Shown: positions 35,185-45,135 of the stretch, in pieces | Numbering within the stretch: position 1 is the first letter of the stretch | How the letters are laid out: each line of letters begins with the position of its first letter | Source of the DNA: Rhodocytophaga aerolata | Lineage (GTDB): Bacteria; Bacteroidota; Bacteroidia; Cytophagales; 172606-1 | Direction: 5' to 3' | DNA length: 64,000 bases | Assembly (NCBI RefSeq): GCF_030503435.1 | Contig: NZ_JAUKPO010000018.1 | Span: 62,001-126,000 of the forward strand | The notes under the pieces: model-generated | What the model was told of the DNA's origin: nothing | What the model saw: only the letters and a program-made list of their open reading frames with translations | The model's database searches: none | Program-made: the position numbers and the translations under genes

Positions 35185-36303
35185 TTAATACATATAAATT
35201 ACTTCATCACCAAAACCATCCCGCTTATGAAAACGGCTGTATGCGCTAACCACACTATCTTCGCCACTTGCTTTTATACTGGAATGGCGGATAATGATCT
35301 CAGTAGTTAACCGTTCTGTACGGAACCGCTTGTTTTTGCCAGCCTGCTCTATTTCCTGTATACATAACTGAGCCGCTGTACTCCCCATCTCATAGCCTTT
35401 CGGATGCAGGCCAGTTATTGCCGGGTGCAGCAGGGCATGTACCGGATCGCTGCCAAAAGCAACCAATCCCAGATGGTGAGGAATTTCCAGGTCTATGCGC
35501 CGGGCTTCTACCACCACAGCCGTAGCAATCTGGTCACTTGCGGCAAAGATGGCATCGGGCCGGTTTTCCAGCTTCATCAATCTAGTAAATCCAATCCGGC
35601 CATCCTGATAGCCGAACCCTGTATGAATTACCAGATCCTGGTCAAATGGTAAATTGTACCTTTCCAGGGCTTTCTGATAGCCAGACAAACGTTCCTGGCA
35701 TACAGCCAGCTGTTCAGGACCCGAAAGATAGGCTATACGTGTAAAGCCGGACCTGATCAGGTTTTCGGTAAGGGCAAAACTGCCGGCTTCATTATCAAAC
35801 AGCACGCGGTGAGCGGCTAAACGTTCTGGCGCACGGTCGAAAAATACCAGGGGTAATCCCTGATTCTTTAACTGCCGGAAATGATCTATTTTATGGGTAT
35901 GCTGAGAAAGACAGGCAATTACGCCGTCTACCTGGTTAGACAAGGCGTACGTTTGCATCAGTTCCCGTTCGTAGCTTTCCCCGGATTTGCTCACCAGCAC
36001 CTGGTAGCCTTTGCGGAAGGCTACTTCCTCAATGCCATTCAATACCGATCCATATAAGTGCTGTTGTATTTCCGGAACGATCACGCCCAATAGTTTGGTA
36101 CGTCTTTCCCGCAGGCTCTGGGCAATGGTGTTTGGCTGGTAGTTAAGCTTTTTAGCCATATCCTTCACCGCTTCCACAGTTTCGGGCCGGATATCCGGAT
36201 GGTTACGTAAAGCACGGGAAACGGTGGAAGCTGAGATACTTAACTTCTTAGCTATATCATAAATGGTAACCGTGGTACGGCGGCTGGGGTCTAATCTGGG
36301 CAT
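35185..36303 (-). CDS. LacI-family transcriptional regulator
   Basis: A 372-residue repressor or activator: N-terminal helix-turn-helix and hinge (TVTIYDIAKKLSISASTVSRALRNH, then the hinge NYQPNTIAQSLRERR) and a periplasmic-binding-protein-like ligand domain (about 70-345; LLGVIVPEIQQHLYGSVLNGIE, DQIATAVVVEAR). The family binds a sugar or sugar acid. It is divergent from the SusC gene at 36463, with tandem cre-like boxes (36352-36383) in between. It should control the following SusCD and sugar-catabolism genes. A second LacI of similar design (52221) serves the next locus. Confidence 0.94.
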   Translation of the reverse strand: MPRLDPSRRTTVTIYDIAKKLSISASTVSRALRNHPDIRPETVEAVKDMAKKLNYQPNTIAQSLRERRTKLLGVIVPEIQQHLYGSVLNGIEEVAFRKGYQVLVSKSGESYERELMQTYALSNQVDGVIACLSQHTHKIDHFRQLKNQGLPLVFFDRAPERLAAHRVLFDNEAGSFALTENLIRSGFTRIAYLSGPEQLAVCQERLSGYQKALERYNLPFDQDLVIHTGFGYQDGRIGFTRLMKLENRPDAIFAASDQIATAVVVEARRIDLEIPHHLGLVAFGSDPVHALLHPAITGLHPKGYEMGSTAAQLCIQEIEQAGKNKRFRTERLTTEIIIRHSSIKASGEDSVVSAYSRFHKRDGFGDEVIYMY

Positions 36304-36351
36304 GGGAATAACTCTTCTGTAGTAAAATCTAACCTACTAAAAAAATATTTT

Positions 36352-36383
36352 TTATGCAACCGATGTCGCAATCGCTTGCATAA
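36352..36383. promoter_or_regulatory. Tandem LacI-type (cre-like) operators
   Basis: TTATGCAACCGAT (36352-36364) and ATCGCTTGCATAA (36371-36383) are inverted copies with one mismatch. Within them two overlapping boxes each fit TGNAANCGNTNNCA at 13 of 14 positions: TGCAACCGATGTCG (36355-36368) and CGCAATCGCTTGCA (36367-36380), 12 bp apart. The site lies between the divergent LacI and susC genes. Confidence 0.65.
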
Positions 36384-36415
36384 AAAAGTCTATTTTTTTA
36401 TTAAAAATGTTATAT

Positions 36416-36423
36416 TATACTTG
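36416..36423 (+). promoter_or_regulatory. Candidate -7 box of the susC promoter (TATACTTG)
   Basis: Seven of eight positions fit TAnnTTTG, 33 bp downstream of the tandem LacI operators and 39 bp before the susC ATG. Confidence 0.3.
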
Positions 36424-36462
36424 TCTCCACACAAAGTTTTTACCACTTTAACATATACTTAT

Positions 36463-39400
36463 ATGGAGGCACGCCCACTACTTAAACCACTGCGACTGGT
36501 CTTCCTGTTGCAATTCCTCTGCATGATTCACCTCTCGCTGGCTCAATCAGCCGTAGAGGTTCGGTTGACAGGCGTCATTACGTCTGAAATGGATGGTAGC
36601 CCACTGCCTGGGGCTAATGTTATTGTTCAATCCACTTCCAAAGGTACCACAACCGATGCCAATGGCCAGTTCCAACTTACGGTGCCTGCTAATGCTACTT
36701 TAGTAATAAGTTATATAGGCTACCAGAGCCGCACAATTGCCGTAGGAAACCAGACACAAATCAAGGTTGCCCTGACTCCGGATGTAAGCAGCCTGGATGA
36801 GGTAGTGGTAGTCGGGTACGGTACAGTGAAGAAATCGGACTTGTCTGGCTCAGTGGCTACCGTAGCCGCAGAAGAGATCAAATCATTGCCTATTGCTTCT
36901 CTGGAACAAGGTATTCAGGGCAGGGTAGCAGGGGTACAGGTAATGCAGGGAAACTCAGCGCCTGGAGGAGCACCGCAAGTACGTATCCGGGGAGCAAATA
37001 CCGTATTGGGAGGCAGTGAGCCTTTATATGTGATTGATGGGGTACCGGTTTATAATGCCGGTCTGATTAATGAAGATGGCCTCAACATAGGCACACAACC
37101 TTCCAATGCCCTGGCCTCCATCAATCCCAATGACATTGAATCGATGGAAATATTGAAAGACGCCTCGGCTACGGCGATTTATGGAGCCAGGGGTGCCAAT
37201 GGGGTGGTAATTATTACCACCAAACGCGGTAAAGCCGGAGAACGGGGCCAACTTTCCTTTGAATCGTATTATGGCATGCAACAGGTAAGCAATAAACTTG
37301 ATCTGATGAATGCACAGGATTTCATCCGGATCATGAATGAACGGGCACGTAATTTAGGCCAGGCAGAACCTTATGCCAACCCGGCCCAGTATACCACCAG
37401 CACCGACTGGCAGGATTTATTATTCCGTACCGCACCTATTCAAAACTACTCCCTGTCGTATTCGGGAGGATCGAAACAGAACCAGTATAATGTGTCGGGC
37501 AATTGGTTTGACCAGCAAGGAATTGTTATTAACTCCGGTTTTAAACGGGGTTCCGTTCGAATTAATCTGGATAACAAAATCAATGACCAGCTTAAATTTG
37601 TTACCAGCCTTACCGCCAGCCGTTCTATTAATAACCGGGCATCGAATAACTGGCTGAGCAATGCTTTTAGTGCCTTTCCTACAGTCAACCCATACAATAG
37701 TAATGGCGGATACAATGACTTTTCCGATTCGGAAGCCGCCGCCGACCCTACCAATCCGCTGGAAGTAGTTGAAAAATCCCTTAATAAGCTGACCGTAGAC
37801 CGGATATTAGGCAGTGTGATGGGTGAATATACATTACTGGAGGGCCTAACCTTTAGTATCCGTATGGGTCTGGATAACCAGAATCAGCTCAATGATATTT
37901 TTGTCCGCAGAGGAAATTTCACCTATCCCTTTCCGGGAGCTACCGTCAAGCAGGATTACAACACCAATGTACTGAATGAAAATATTCTTTCTTTTAACAG
38001 GGAATTGAACGGAAAACACAAAATAAATGCCATTACTGGGTTTACCTGGCAACAGAACACTTCCCGTTATTTTCAGCAAGGTGGTACTGGTTTCCAGTTT
38101 GAGGCATTTGAAACAAATAATTTAGGCGCTGCTTCCATCACCGAACCGAATGTTTCCTCCAAGGGTCAGTCTACCATTTTGTCATGGCTGGGCCGGGTAA
38201 ATTATGTGTTTGATGATAAATACATCGTTACATTTACCTCCAGAGCAGATGGCTCTTCCCGGTTCGGAGAAAACAACAAATGGGCATTTTTTCCATCAGG
38301 TGCTCTGGCCTGGCGGGTTTCCCGGGAAAACTTCATGAGGAATATCCCCTTTATCAGTGATCTTAAAGTAAGAACGAGCTATGGGGTAACCGGTAACCAG
38401 GAGATTGGCCTGTATAACTCTATTTCCAGGATGAGTTCGGTCGTAAACGTAATGGGCGCATCACAAAATGCAGCGATCGGCTATGTGCCCACTTCCCTGG
38501 CAAATAAAGACCTGAAATGGGAAATTAACAAACAATTTGATGCAGGTATTGACCTGAGTGTATGGCAGGGACGTGTATCGCTGACGGCCGATTACTACAT
38601 CAAGCGCACCGACGACCTGCTGGCTAACTTACCCATTCCAGGATCTTCCGGTTTTTCTACCATCCTGATCAACTCCGGTTCTATAGAAAACAAAGGCTTT
38701 GAACTAGGGGCTACGGCACATCTGATCGATAAGGCATTTACCTGGAGTATCAATGCGAATATTTCCAGAAATAATACCAAAGTCCTTGACCTGGCCGTTG
38801 AAACCGCTGAATTCTTTGCTGCTTCCATCCCTTCTCCCATCGACAGGCCGGTTAACATCATCCGGGAAGGCGAAGTACTGTCTGCTTTTTATGGATTTGT
38901 GGAAGATGGACTGAATGAAACCGGTGATATCCGCTACAAAGACCTGAATGGGGATGGCGTAATCAATGATAATGACCAGACCATACTGGGCAGTCCGTAT
39001 CCTGATATTATTTACGGTTTCACCTCTAATATGGCGTTCAAAAACTTCTATTTGAGCATCTTTTTCCAGGGGGTGGAAGGGGTATCTGTTTTTAACAGCA
39101 ACGAATTCCTGACAGGTAATTCACTAGCCAGGATCGGCAATCAGCTTACCGCTGTAAATGACCGCTGGACTACTGATAATTTTAATCCGAATGCAAAATA
39201 CCCAAGGGCAAGCAACATTGCCAACCGAGTTTCAGACCGTTACATACAGGATGCTTCCTATCTGCGTCTGAAGAATATTGTATTGGGCTATAATCTGCCG
39301 GCAGGTAAACTGGGAATCAGCTGGTTACAGGCTGCAAGAATCTATGTAAGCGGGCAAAATCTGTTGACTTTCACCAAGTACAATGGCTACGACCCGGAAG

Positions 39401-39498
39401 TGAGCCAGACCGGAACCAATTCATTGGTAAAAGGCTTAGACCGGGGCTCCTACCCCTCTGCTAAAGTGTACAACATCGGATTGAATGTAACTTTTTAA
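36463..39498 (+). CDS. SusC/RagA TonB-dependent receptor (locus 2)
   Basis: A receptor of 1011 residues. I choose ATG 36463 (MEARPLLKPLRLVFLLQFL, signal peptide ending near LSLAQ); an upstream TTG would add a poor tail. No STN domain is present, in contrast to the SusC at 6838, so regulation is through LacI. The order is: regulatory-like domain from residue about 30 (LTGVITSEMDGSPLPGANV), DEVVVVGYGTVKKSD near 112, plug with the SusC signature DASATAIYGARGANGVV, and a barrel ending YNIGLNVTF. It imports the glycan recognised by the SusD encoded 12 bp downstream. Confidence 0.95.
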   Translation: MEARPLLKPLRLVFLLQFLCMIHLSLAQSAVEVRLTGVITSEMDGSPLPGANVIVQSTSKGTTTDANGQFQLTVPANATLVISYIGYQSRTIAVGNQTQIKVALTPDVSSLDEVVVVGYGTVKKSDLSGSVATVAAEEIKSLPIASLEQGIQGRVAGVQVMQGNSAPGGAPQVRIRGANTVLGGSEPLYVIDGVPVYNAGLINEDGLNIGTQPSNALASINPNDIESMEILKDASATAIYGARGANGVVIITTKRGKAGERGQLSFESYYGMQQVSNKLDLMNAQDFIRIMNERARNLGQAEPYANPAQYTTSTDWQDLLFRTAPIQNYSLSYSGGSKQNQYNVSGNWFDQQGIVINSGFKRGSVRINLDNKINDQLKFVTSLTASRSINNRASNNWLSNAFSAFPTVNPYNSNGGYNDFSDSEAAADPTNPLEVVEKSLNKLTVDRILGSVMGEYTLLEGLTFSIRMGLDNQNQLNDIFVRRGNFTYPFPGATVKQDYNTNVLNENILSFNRELNGKHKINAITGFTWQQNTSRYFQQGGTGFQFEAFETNNLGAASITEPNVSSKGQSTILSWLGRVNYVFDDKYIVTFTSRADGSSRFGENNKWAFFPSGALAWRVSRENFMRNIPFISDLKVRTSYGVTGNQEIGLYNSISRMSSVVNVMGASQNAAIGYVPTSLANKDLKWEINKQFDAGIDLSVWQGRVSLTADYYIKRTDDLLANLPIPGSSGFSTILINSGSIENKGFELGATAHLIDKAFTWSINANISRNNTKVLDLAVETAEFFAASIPSPIDRPVNIIREGEVLSAFYGFVEDGLNETGDIRYKDLNGDGVINDNDQTILGSPYPDIIYGFTSNMAFKNFYLSIFFQGVEGVSVFNSNEFLTGNSLARIGNQLTAVNDRWTTDNFNPNAKYPRASNIANRVSDRYIQDASYLRLKNIVLGYNLPAGKLGISWLQAARIYVSGQNLLTFTKYNGYDPEVSQTGTNSLVKGLDRGSYPSAKVYNIGLNVTF

Positions 39499-39510
39499 CC
39501 CCTATCCAAC

Positions 39511-40968
39511 ATGAAAACCATCAGATACTTTACATATTCATTTCTGCTGTTAGCTGCAGGTCTCCTGCATTCCTGCAAGGATGCCTTGAAAGAGGAAGTA
39601 TTTTCCTTTGTTGCTACCGAAAATTACTGGAAAACAGAAGCAGATGCAGAAGCAGGCATCATAGGTACTTACGAATCTTTCTTAAGCAGTAATTATTACG
39701 GACGCTTTTATTTTGAGCTCACCGAATTACCTGCTGACTTTGTCACCATTAACCGCAATGATACCTATCAGACCCTTGACCGCTGGGACCTGATTGCCAA
39801 CCATCCTTTTGTGCTGCAGGTTTGGAACACCATGTACCAGCAGATCAGCCGGGCCAATGGTGTTATTCAGTATGTACCTGCCATCGCTATGGATGAGCAA
39901 AAAAAGCAGGCTATTGTCGGGGAAGCAAAATTCATACGGGCTTTCAACTATTTCAATATTGTACGCTTGTGGGGAGATTCGCCTATGCCTCTTGCAGTAA
40001 TCGATAACCTGGCCAATACTTCGTTACCTAGAACCTCCAAAACACAGATTTATGCCCAGATTGAACAAGATCTTCAGGAAGCAGAAGCTGTATTGCCTGA
40101 AACACGCACCGGTGCAGCCGTAGGACGGGCTACATCCGGTGCAGCTAAAACCTTATTAGCCTGGGTATATTTGACGCAGGAGAAATGGCAGGAAGCTGCT
40201 TCTAAATCCAACGAGGTGATCGGAAAATACCAACTATTGCCTAAATTCGGAGATGTGTTCAGCGGAACGAATGAAAATAATGCAGAGATCATTTTTTCAG
40301 TGCAGTTTGATGGCACGAATCGCGGTCATTCCCTAACCTCATTTGCCCATGCCGGAGGTACACAAAATCCTAACTGTACAAATGGGGTGAGGGTATATTC
40401 TGTCGACAATAAGTCTGATATCTGGACCAGGTGGGACACGACAGAAGCCCGCCGGAATTTTAGTGTATACCGCTATTTTACCGGAAGAAATGGAACCCGG
40501 CAAGATGTAGGGAATGATTATCCGGCTTTCGGTAAATACAATGCACCTTCCGAAACAGGCATCAATAACAGTTATATAAATCCCATTGTATTGAGATATC
40601 CGGATGTTTTATTAATTTTTGCTGAAGCAGAAAGCCAGGCCAAAGGTGGCCCTACTGCCGAGGCTTATGAGGCGATTAATAAAATCCGCAGAAGAGCCTA
40701 TAACCTACCGGTTGATCAGCCTTCGGCCACTGTTGATCTGACCGGACTTAGCCAGCAAGCGTTCCGGGATGCAGTAATCCAGGAAAGAGGCTTTGAGTTT
40801 GTCATGGAGTGCAAAAGGTTGTATGATCTTTTGCGCACAGGCACCTTTAAATCAAAAATTCAATCCCTTGGCAAAGCCGCAACTGCCGGAGATTTACTGC
40901 CAATTCCTCAGTCAGAAATTGATGCCAACGCTGAGATGGCGTCAGCGGATCAGAATCCTGGGTATTGA
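39511..40968 (+). CDS. SusD/RagB outer-membrane lipoprotein (locus 2)
   Basis: A 485-residue lipoprotein (lipobox LLHSC, cysteine at residue 22). SusD hallmarks: IVGEAKFIRAFNYFNIVRLWGDSPM (about 132-156), PDVLLIFAEAESQA and INKIRRRAYN, and QERGFEFVMECKRLYDLLRTG near the end. It ends LLPIPQSEIDANAEM and QNPGY. It is the glycan-binding lid of the SusC barrel encoded just upstream. Confidence 0.95.
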   Translation: MKTIRYFTYSFLLLAAGLLHSCKDALKEEVFSFVATENYWKTEADAEAGIIGTYESFLSSNYYGRFYFELTELPADFVTINRNDTYQTLDRWDLIANHPFVLQVWNTMYQQISRANGVIQYVPAIAMDEQKKQAIVGEAKFIRAFNYFNIVRLWGDSPMPLAVIDNLANTSLPRTSKTQIYAQIEQDLQEAEAVLPETRTGAAVGRATSGAAKTLLAWVYLTQEKWQEAASKSNEVIGKYQLLPKFGDVFSGTNENNAEIIFSVQFDGTNRGHSLTSFAHAGGTQNPNCTNGVRVYSVDNKSDIWTRWDTTEARRNFSVYRYFTGRNGTRQDVGNDYPAFGKYNAPSETGINNSYINPIVLRYPDVLLIFAEAESQAKGGPTAEAYEAINKIRRRAYNLPVDQPSATVDLTGLSQQAFRDAVIQERGFEFVMECKRLYDLLRTGTFKSKIQSLGKAATAGDLLPIPQSEIDANAEMASADQNPGY

Positions 40969-41178
40969 GTAGGCTCATAAAAGAACAAATAACATATGCT
41001 GATTCTCTTTTTGGTTTACCTGATAATGTATGAAACAGAAAACTATTTTTAGCATGCGTCTTTATTTGTATAACTCTTTTCAAAGAAATGGACTCTTGTC
41101 TTCTATGATGGTAATATGATTGCACCCTTTTGACTAAACAAAATACATCAATTGTTCAATATTTAATTTTCACACTGA

Positions 41179-41937
41179 ATGAATTTACCATTAGAAGGAA
41201 AGGTAGCTCTGGTGACAGGTGCCGCCCGGGGTATTGGCAAAGGCATAGCGCTTGTACTAGCCGAACAAGGTGCCGACATTGTAATCAACGACAAAAAGAT
41301 GAATTACGAGGGTGAAGTAATAGCCAGCAAAATCGAGGAAATGGGTCGGCGGGTAAAATTAGTGGAGGCAGATGTAAGTATAGAAACCCAGGTGAAGACC
41401 ATGTTTCAGAGCATCCGTACTGAGTTCGGAAAGCTGGATATTCTGATTAACAATGCCGGTATGTCCAAAACCCAGACCATCTTCGAAGCCTCTTTTGAAG
41501 ACTGGAATTATGTGCTCAATACTAACCTGGCCAGTTGTTTTCTCTGTTCTAAAGCAGCCATGGAACTGATGGCCACTCAGCGGTACGGACGCATTATCAA
41601 TATCAGTTCGATGGTAGGCGAGCAAGGCGCTTTGTTTGGGCATGTGCATTATGCAGCTACGAAAAGCGGCATGCTGGGCTTTACCAAAACCCTTGCCCGC
41701 ACCGGAGCACCGCTGGGTATTACCGTGAATGCCATAGCTCCGGGAATTATCGAAACCGAACTGTTATTTAAAACCCACGGGGTAGATGGAGCCGAAAAAC
41801 TCAGTGCGATGGTGCCGATGGGTAGCCTCGGCAAACCCCGGCATATTGGCCTGGCAGTAGCTTTTCTGTGTGGCGAAGGTGGCGACTATATCACTGGTTG
41901 TACACTCGATATTAATGGAGGAATGTACATGCGTTAG
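41179..41937 (+). CDS. Short-chain dehydrogenase/reductase
   Basis: A 252-residue classical SDR. Cofactor motif TGAARGIG (13-20), NNAG near 90, catalytic Ser in NISSM near 145, Tyr158 and Lys162 in YAATKSG. Loop DKK after the second strand suits NAD. It should oxidise a sugar hydroxyl or reduce a keto group. It is the first of a run of tightly spaced genes (MFS 3 bp later, MBL-fold, dehydratase), which points to a sugar or aldose dehydrogenase in that pathway. The exact substrate is not readable. Confidence 0.92.
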   Translation: MNLPLEGKVALVTGAARGIGKGIALVLAEQGADIVINDKKMNYEGEVIASKIEEMGRRVKLVEADVSIETQVKTMFQSIRTEFGKLDILINNAGMSKTQTIFEASFEDWNYVLNTNLASCFLCSKAAMELMATQRYGRIINISSMVGEQGALFGHVHYAATKSGMLGFTKTLARTGAPLGITVNAIAPGIIETELLFKTHGVDGAEKLSAMVPMGSLGKPRHIGLAVAFLCGEGGDYITGCTLDINGGMYMR

Positions 41938-41940
41938 CCC

Positions 41941-43182
41941 ATGAAAGAGAAAAATGAATATAAGTGGGAATTGCTGCTCTGGCTGTGGCTGGCTTTTTTC
42001 TTCAATCAGGCTGACCGGCAGATTTTCAACGTAGTTTTGCCCCTAATCAAGGATGATTTAAGTCTTTCAGATGCACAGTTGGGTCTGGTAGGTTCCCTGT
42101 TTGTATTAACCCTTGGCTTGCTGATACCCTTTGCCGGCGTAACAGGCGATTTGTTTAACCGCAAAAAAATTATTGGCTTTAGCCTGCTGTTCTGGAGTGC
42201 GTCCACCTTGCTTACTGGGTTGAGCCATTCCCTGTTGCATTTAATTATTCTGCGGAGCCTAGCAGTGGGTGGCGGTGAGGCTTTTTATGCCCCGGCAGCT
42301 AATGGACTCATCAGCCAGTATCACCAGAAAACCCGTGCCCTAGCCATGTCCATTCACCAGACATCGTTGTATGTGGGTGTGGTGGTAAGCGGTGCCCTGG
42401 GAGGTTATATAGCCGAGTTGTACGGCTGGAAAAATACCTTTTTCTTGTTTGGCGGTGCCGGAATGGTTCTATCAGTTATCCTGTTTTTCAGACTCCGCCC
42501 TACCGCAACAGCTATTGCTACTGTTTCTATATCAGCCCAAAGAACATTTATGAAAGAGGCTACTCTGGCCCTGCTGCGAAAACCGACTGCGGTATTTTTG
42601 TGTGGTGCATTTCTGGCAATGGTATTTGTCAATGTTGGCTACACCACCTGGACTCCTACTTTCCTACATGAGAAATTCGGACTTTCCATAGCCGAAGCCG
42701 GGTTCAGTTCCATGTTCTACCATCACCTGTTTGCATTTATGGGTGTTATAAGTGGTGGATGGCTTTCAGATAAAATCGCCTTGCAGGCCACTAAATACCG
42801 GCTTATGGTCCAGAGTGCCGGATTATTTCTGGCTGTGCCTTTCATTGTAGGCATGGGACAAGCCTCTACCCCTGGTCTAACCTATGTCTGCCTGGCTGGC
42901 TTTGGTTTTTTCCGGGGGGTGTATGATGCAAATATTTATGCTACCCTTTTTGAAGTGATCGAACCACAATACCGCTCTACTTCAGTGGGCTTGTCGGCTA
43001 TGTTTGCCTATGTTGTAGCAGCATTAGCGCCGTTTCTGCTGGGATACTTAAAACCAACTTTGGGCTTATCAATTGGGCTTTCGGCTTTAAGTATGGTGTA
43101 TATGCTTGGCGGTATTTGTATTTGGGCAGCATTGCAAGGGTATATGAAAAATAACCAGATTCCACAAGCGATAGATGTATGA
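41941..43182 (+). CDS. MFS transporter (sugar acid / sugar type)
   Basis: A 413-residue major facilitator with twelve hydrophobic helices. The loop 2-3 signature is seen as GVTGDLFNRKKIIG (about 62-75) and the second-half equivalent as GGWLSDKIALQATKYR. The N-terminal NQADRQIFNVVLPLI resembles the anion/cation symporter group that carries hexuronates and aldonates. It lies between SDR and MBL genes, with stop/start overlaps, so it probably imports a monosaccharide or sugar acid released by the locus. Confidence 0.9.
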   Translation: MKEKNEYKWELLLWLWLAFFFNQADRQIFNVVLPLIKDDLSLSDAQLGLVGSLFVLTLGLLIPFAGVTGDLFNRKKIIGFSLLFWSASTLLTGLSHSLLHLIILRSLAVGGGEAFYAPAANGLISQYHQKTRALAMSIHQTSLYVGVVVSGALGGYIAELYGWKNTFFLFGGAGMVLSVILFFRLRPTATAIATVSISAQRTFMKEATLALLRKPTAVFLCGAFLAMVFVNVGYTTWTPTFLHEKFGLSIAEAGFSSMFYHHLFAFMGVISGGWLSDKIALQATKYRLMVQSAGLFLAVPFIVGMGQASTPGLTYVCLAGFGFFRGVYDANIYATLFEVIEPQYRSTSVGLSAMFAYVVAALAPFLLGYLKPTLGLSIGLSALSMVYMLGGICIWAALQGYMKNNQIPQAIDV

Positions 43183-43889
43183 AGATAACCTGGCTAGGAC
43201 AAAGTGGATTTCTGATTGAAAGTGCAGGCCACCGACTGCTGATAGACCCTTTTATGAGTGATATTGTAGAACAGAAACAAGGCTTGAAACGCTTGAGGGC
43301 TTTTCCTTTATCCATCGCAGAACTACGGCCAAATACAGTCTTTATCACCCATAATCACCTGGATCATTTTGATCCCATTGCCTTACTGCACATTCATCAG
43401 ATGTATCCGGAAGCACGCATTGCCGGGCCGGAAAGTGTCATGCAAAAAGCAAGGGAAATGAATTTTAACGAAGCAGTATTAGTGTCTATGCCGAAAGGTA
43501 GGCTAAGTAAACTAGGTCCTTTTACGCTGCGATCAACACCTGCTTATCACAGCGATCCCTATGCGGTAGGTTGTGTGCTGGAAGCAGAGGGCAAAATAAT
43601 TTATATGAGTGGAGATACCCTGCTTACCGATACCCTTGTTGAGGAGGTTACTAGGCTTTGTCCGCAACCGGTAGATGTGGCTTTCATTGTCATTAATGGC
43701 CGGCTGGGTAATATGAATAGTACTGAAGCTCTACACGTAGTAAGTCAGCTAAAACCGGCTTTATCTATACCTATGCACTATGGCATGTTTGCTGAAAATA
43801 CGGCTGACCCCTATGTATTTGCAAAGGCTTGTGATGAAATCGGGTTAGCAAATAAAGTACTGACCTTAGGCGAAGCTTATGTTGTATAA
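43179..43889 (+). CDS. Metallo-beta-lactamase-fold hydrolase (UlaG-like)
   Basis: A 236-residue protein of the metallo-hydrolase fold. It has the metal motif HNHLDH (58-63), YMSGDT near 150 with its bridging aspartate, and a C-terminal HYGMF. It resembles UlaG, the L-ascorbate-6-phosphate lactonase, and the related YtkL/UPF0173 proteins. Between a dehydrogenase and a dehydratase, a sugar-lactonase role is natural, though it is inference. It overlaps the MFS gene by 4 bp. Confidence 0.85.
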   Translation: MKITWLGQSGFLIESAGHRLLIDPFMSDIVEQKQGLKRLRAFPLSIAELRPNTVFITHNHLDHFDPIALLHIHQMYPEARIAGPESVMQKAREMNFNEAVLVSMPKGRLSKLGPFTLRSTPAYHSDPYAVGCVLEAEGKIIYMSGDTLLTDTLVEEVTRLCPQPVDVAFIVINGRLGNMNSTEALHVVSQLKPALSIPMHYGMFAENTADPYVFAKACDEIGLANKVLTLGEAYVV

Positions 43890-43911
43890 AATCCCTGATT
43901 TCCCTTCAATT

Positions 43912-45078
43912 ATGAAAATAACTGCTATTGAAACGTATATCTGCCACGCTTACCGGACCAACTGGGTATTTGTAAAAGTACTCACCGATACAGACGGGCT
44001 GCATGGTGTAGGAGAAGCTACCCTGGAATACAAAGAATTAACCGTAGCCCAGGCTTGTAAAGAGCTGGAAAGCATAGTCGTGGGCAAAGATCCGCACCGC
44101 ATAGAAGACATCTGGCATACAGTCTACAGGGATGCGTACTGGCGTGGCGGCCCGGTGCTGATGAGTGCACTTTCTGCCATTGAAATGGCCTTATGGGATA
44201 TCAAAGGTAAAGATCTGGGTGTGCCAGTATATCAGTTGCTGGGCGGTAAAGTACGGGATAGTGTGCCCTGTTATGCCAATGGCTGGTTTGCTCCTGCTAA
44301 AACCCCGGATGAATTTGCAGAAAAAGCGCTGCAGGCTGTAGCCCAAGGTTTCAAAGCCCTGAAGTGGGACCCGTTTGGTTCTGCTTATCTGCAGATTTCC
44401 AGAGGGCAACTCAATGATGCTTTAGCTTGTGTAGGTACCGTATACGAGGCCATTAAAGATAAAGCAGACCTGATAATTGAAGGGCATGGCAGGTTTGATA
44501 TTCCTACGGCTGTCAGAATCGGGCATGCCCTGGCAGATTTTGATATTCTCTGGTTTGAAGAACCTATTCCTCCACAAAATCTGGAAGGCTTAGCTGATGT
44601 AAAACGGCGGGTACAGGTGCCCATTTCAGCCGGAGAAAGGCTGTATAACCGCTGGGATTTCCGCACGCTGTTTGAGCAAAAAGCAGCTGATTTTATACAA
44701 CCCGATGTGAGCCATGCCGGAGGAATTATGGAACTGAAGAAAATTGCGGCGATGGCCGAAGCCTATCATATTCCTGTTTGTCCGCATAACCCCAGTGGGC
44801 CGGTGGCCAATGCAGCCACCCTGCAACTGGCAGCCTGTATTCCCAACTTTTATTTGCTGGAAACCATGAGTTCCGATGTGCCCTGGCGGCAGGAGATTAC
44901 GAACGAAACCGTGCTGTTTACGGAGGGGCATATGCACATTCCCGATAAGCCGGGTCTGGGAATAGAACTCAATGAAGAGGCTATGAAAAAGTATCCATAC
45001 TCACCCAAAGAACTCCGGCATTATAAAGGCACGCTCACCGATATCAGGCCGGACAATGCCAAAAGCTACTTCAGCTAA
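43912..45078 (+). CDS. Enolase-superfamily sugar-acid dehydratase (DgoD-like)
   Basis: A 388-residue member of the mandelate racemase subgroup. I start it at ATG 43912 (MKITAIETYI); an upstream start at 43879 would overlap the MBL gene. Metal ligands E190 (IIEGHG), E216 (WFEEPIPP) and E242 (AGERLY), and the catalytic H292 (CPHNPSGP), are in place. The ligand set and the C-terminus resemble D-galactonate dehydratase and relatives, which dehydrate an aldonate to a 2-keto-3-deoxy acid. The gene follows the SDR, MFS and MBL genes, so a sugar to lactone to aldonate to keto-deoxy-acid route is suggested. The aldolase or kinase that would finish the route is not in the window. Confidence 0.9.
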   Translation: MKITAIETYICHAYRTNWVFVKVLTDTDGLHGVGEATLEYKELTVAQACKELESIVVGKDPHRIEDIWHTVYRDAYWRGGPVLMSALSAIEMALWDIKGKDLGVPVYQLLGGKVRDSVPCYANGWFAPAKTPDEFAEKALQAVAQGFKALKWDPFGSAYLQISRGQLNDALACVGTVYEAIKDKADLIIEGHGRFDIPTAVRIGHALADFDILWFEEPIPPQNLEGLADVKRRVQVPISAGERLYNRWDFRTLFEQKAADFIQPDVSHAGGIMELKKIAAMAEAYHIPVCPHNPSGPVANAATLQLAACIPNFYLLETMSSDVPWRQEITNETVLFTEGHMHIPDKPGLGIELNEEAMKKYPYSPKELRHYKGTLTDIRPDNAKSYFS

Positions 45079-45135
45079 CCTATTCGTGCACGTTAAGTAA
45101 ATCATTCATTTAATACGTTTCAACTCCTGCCGCCT

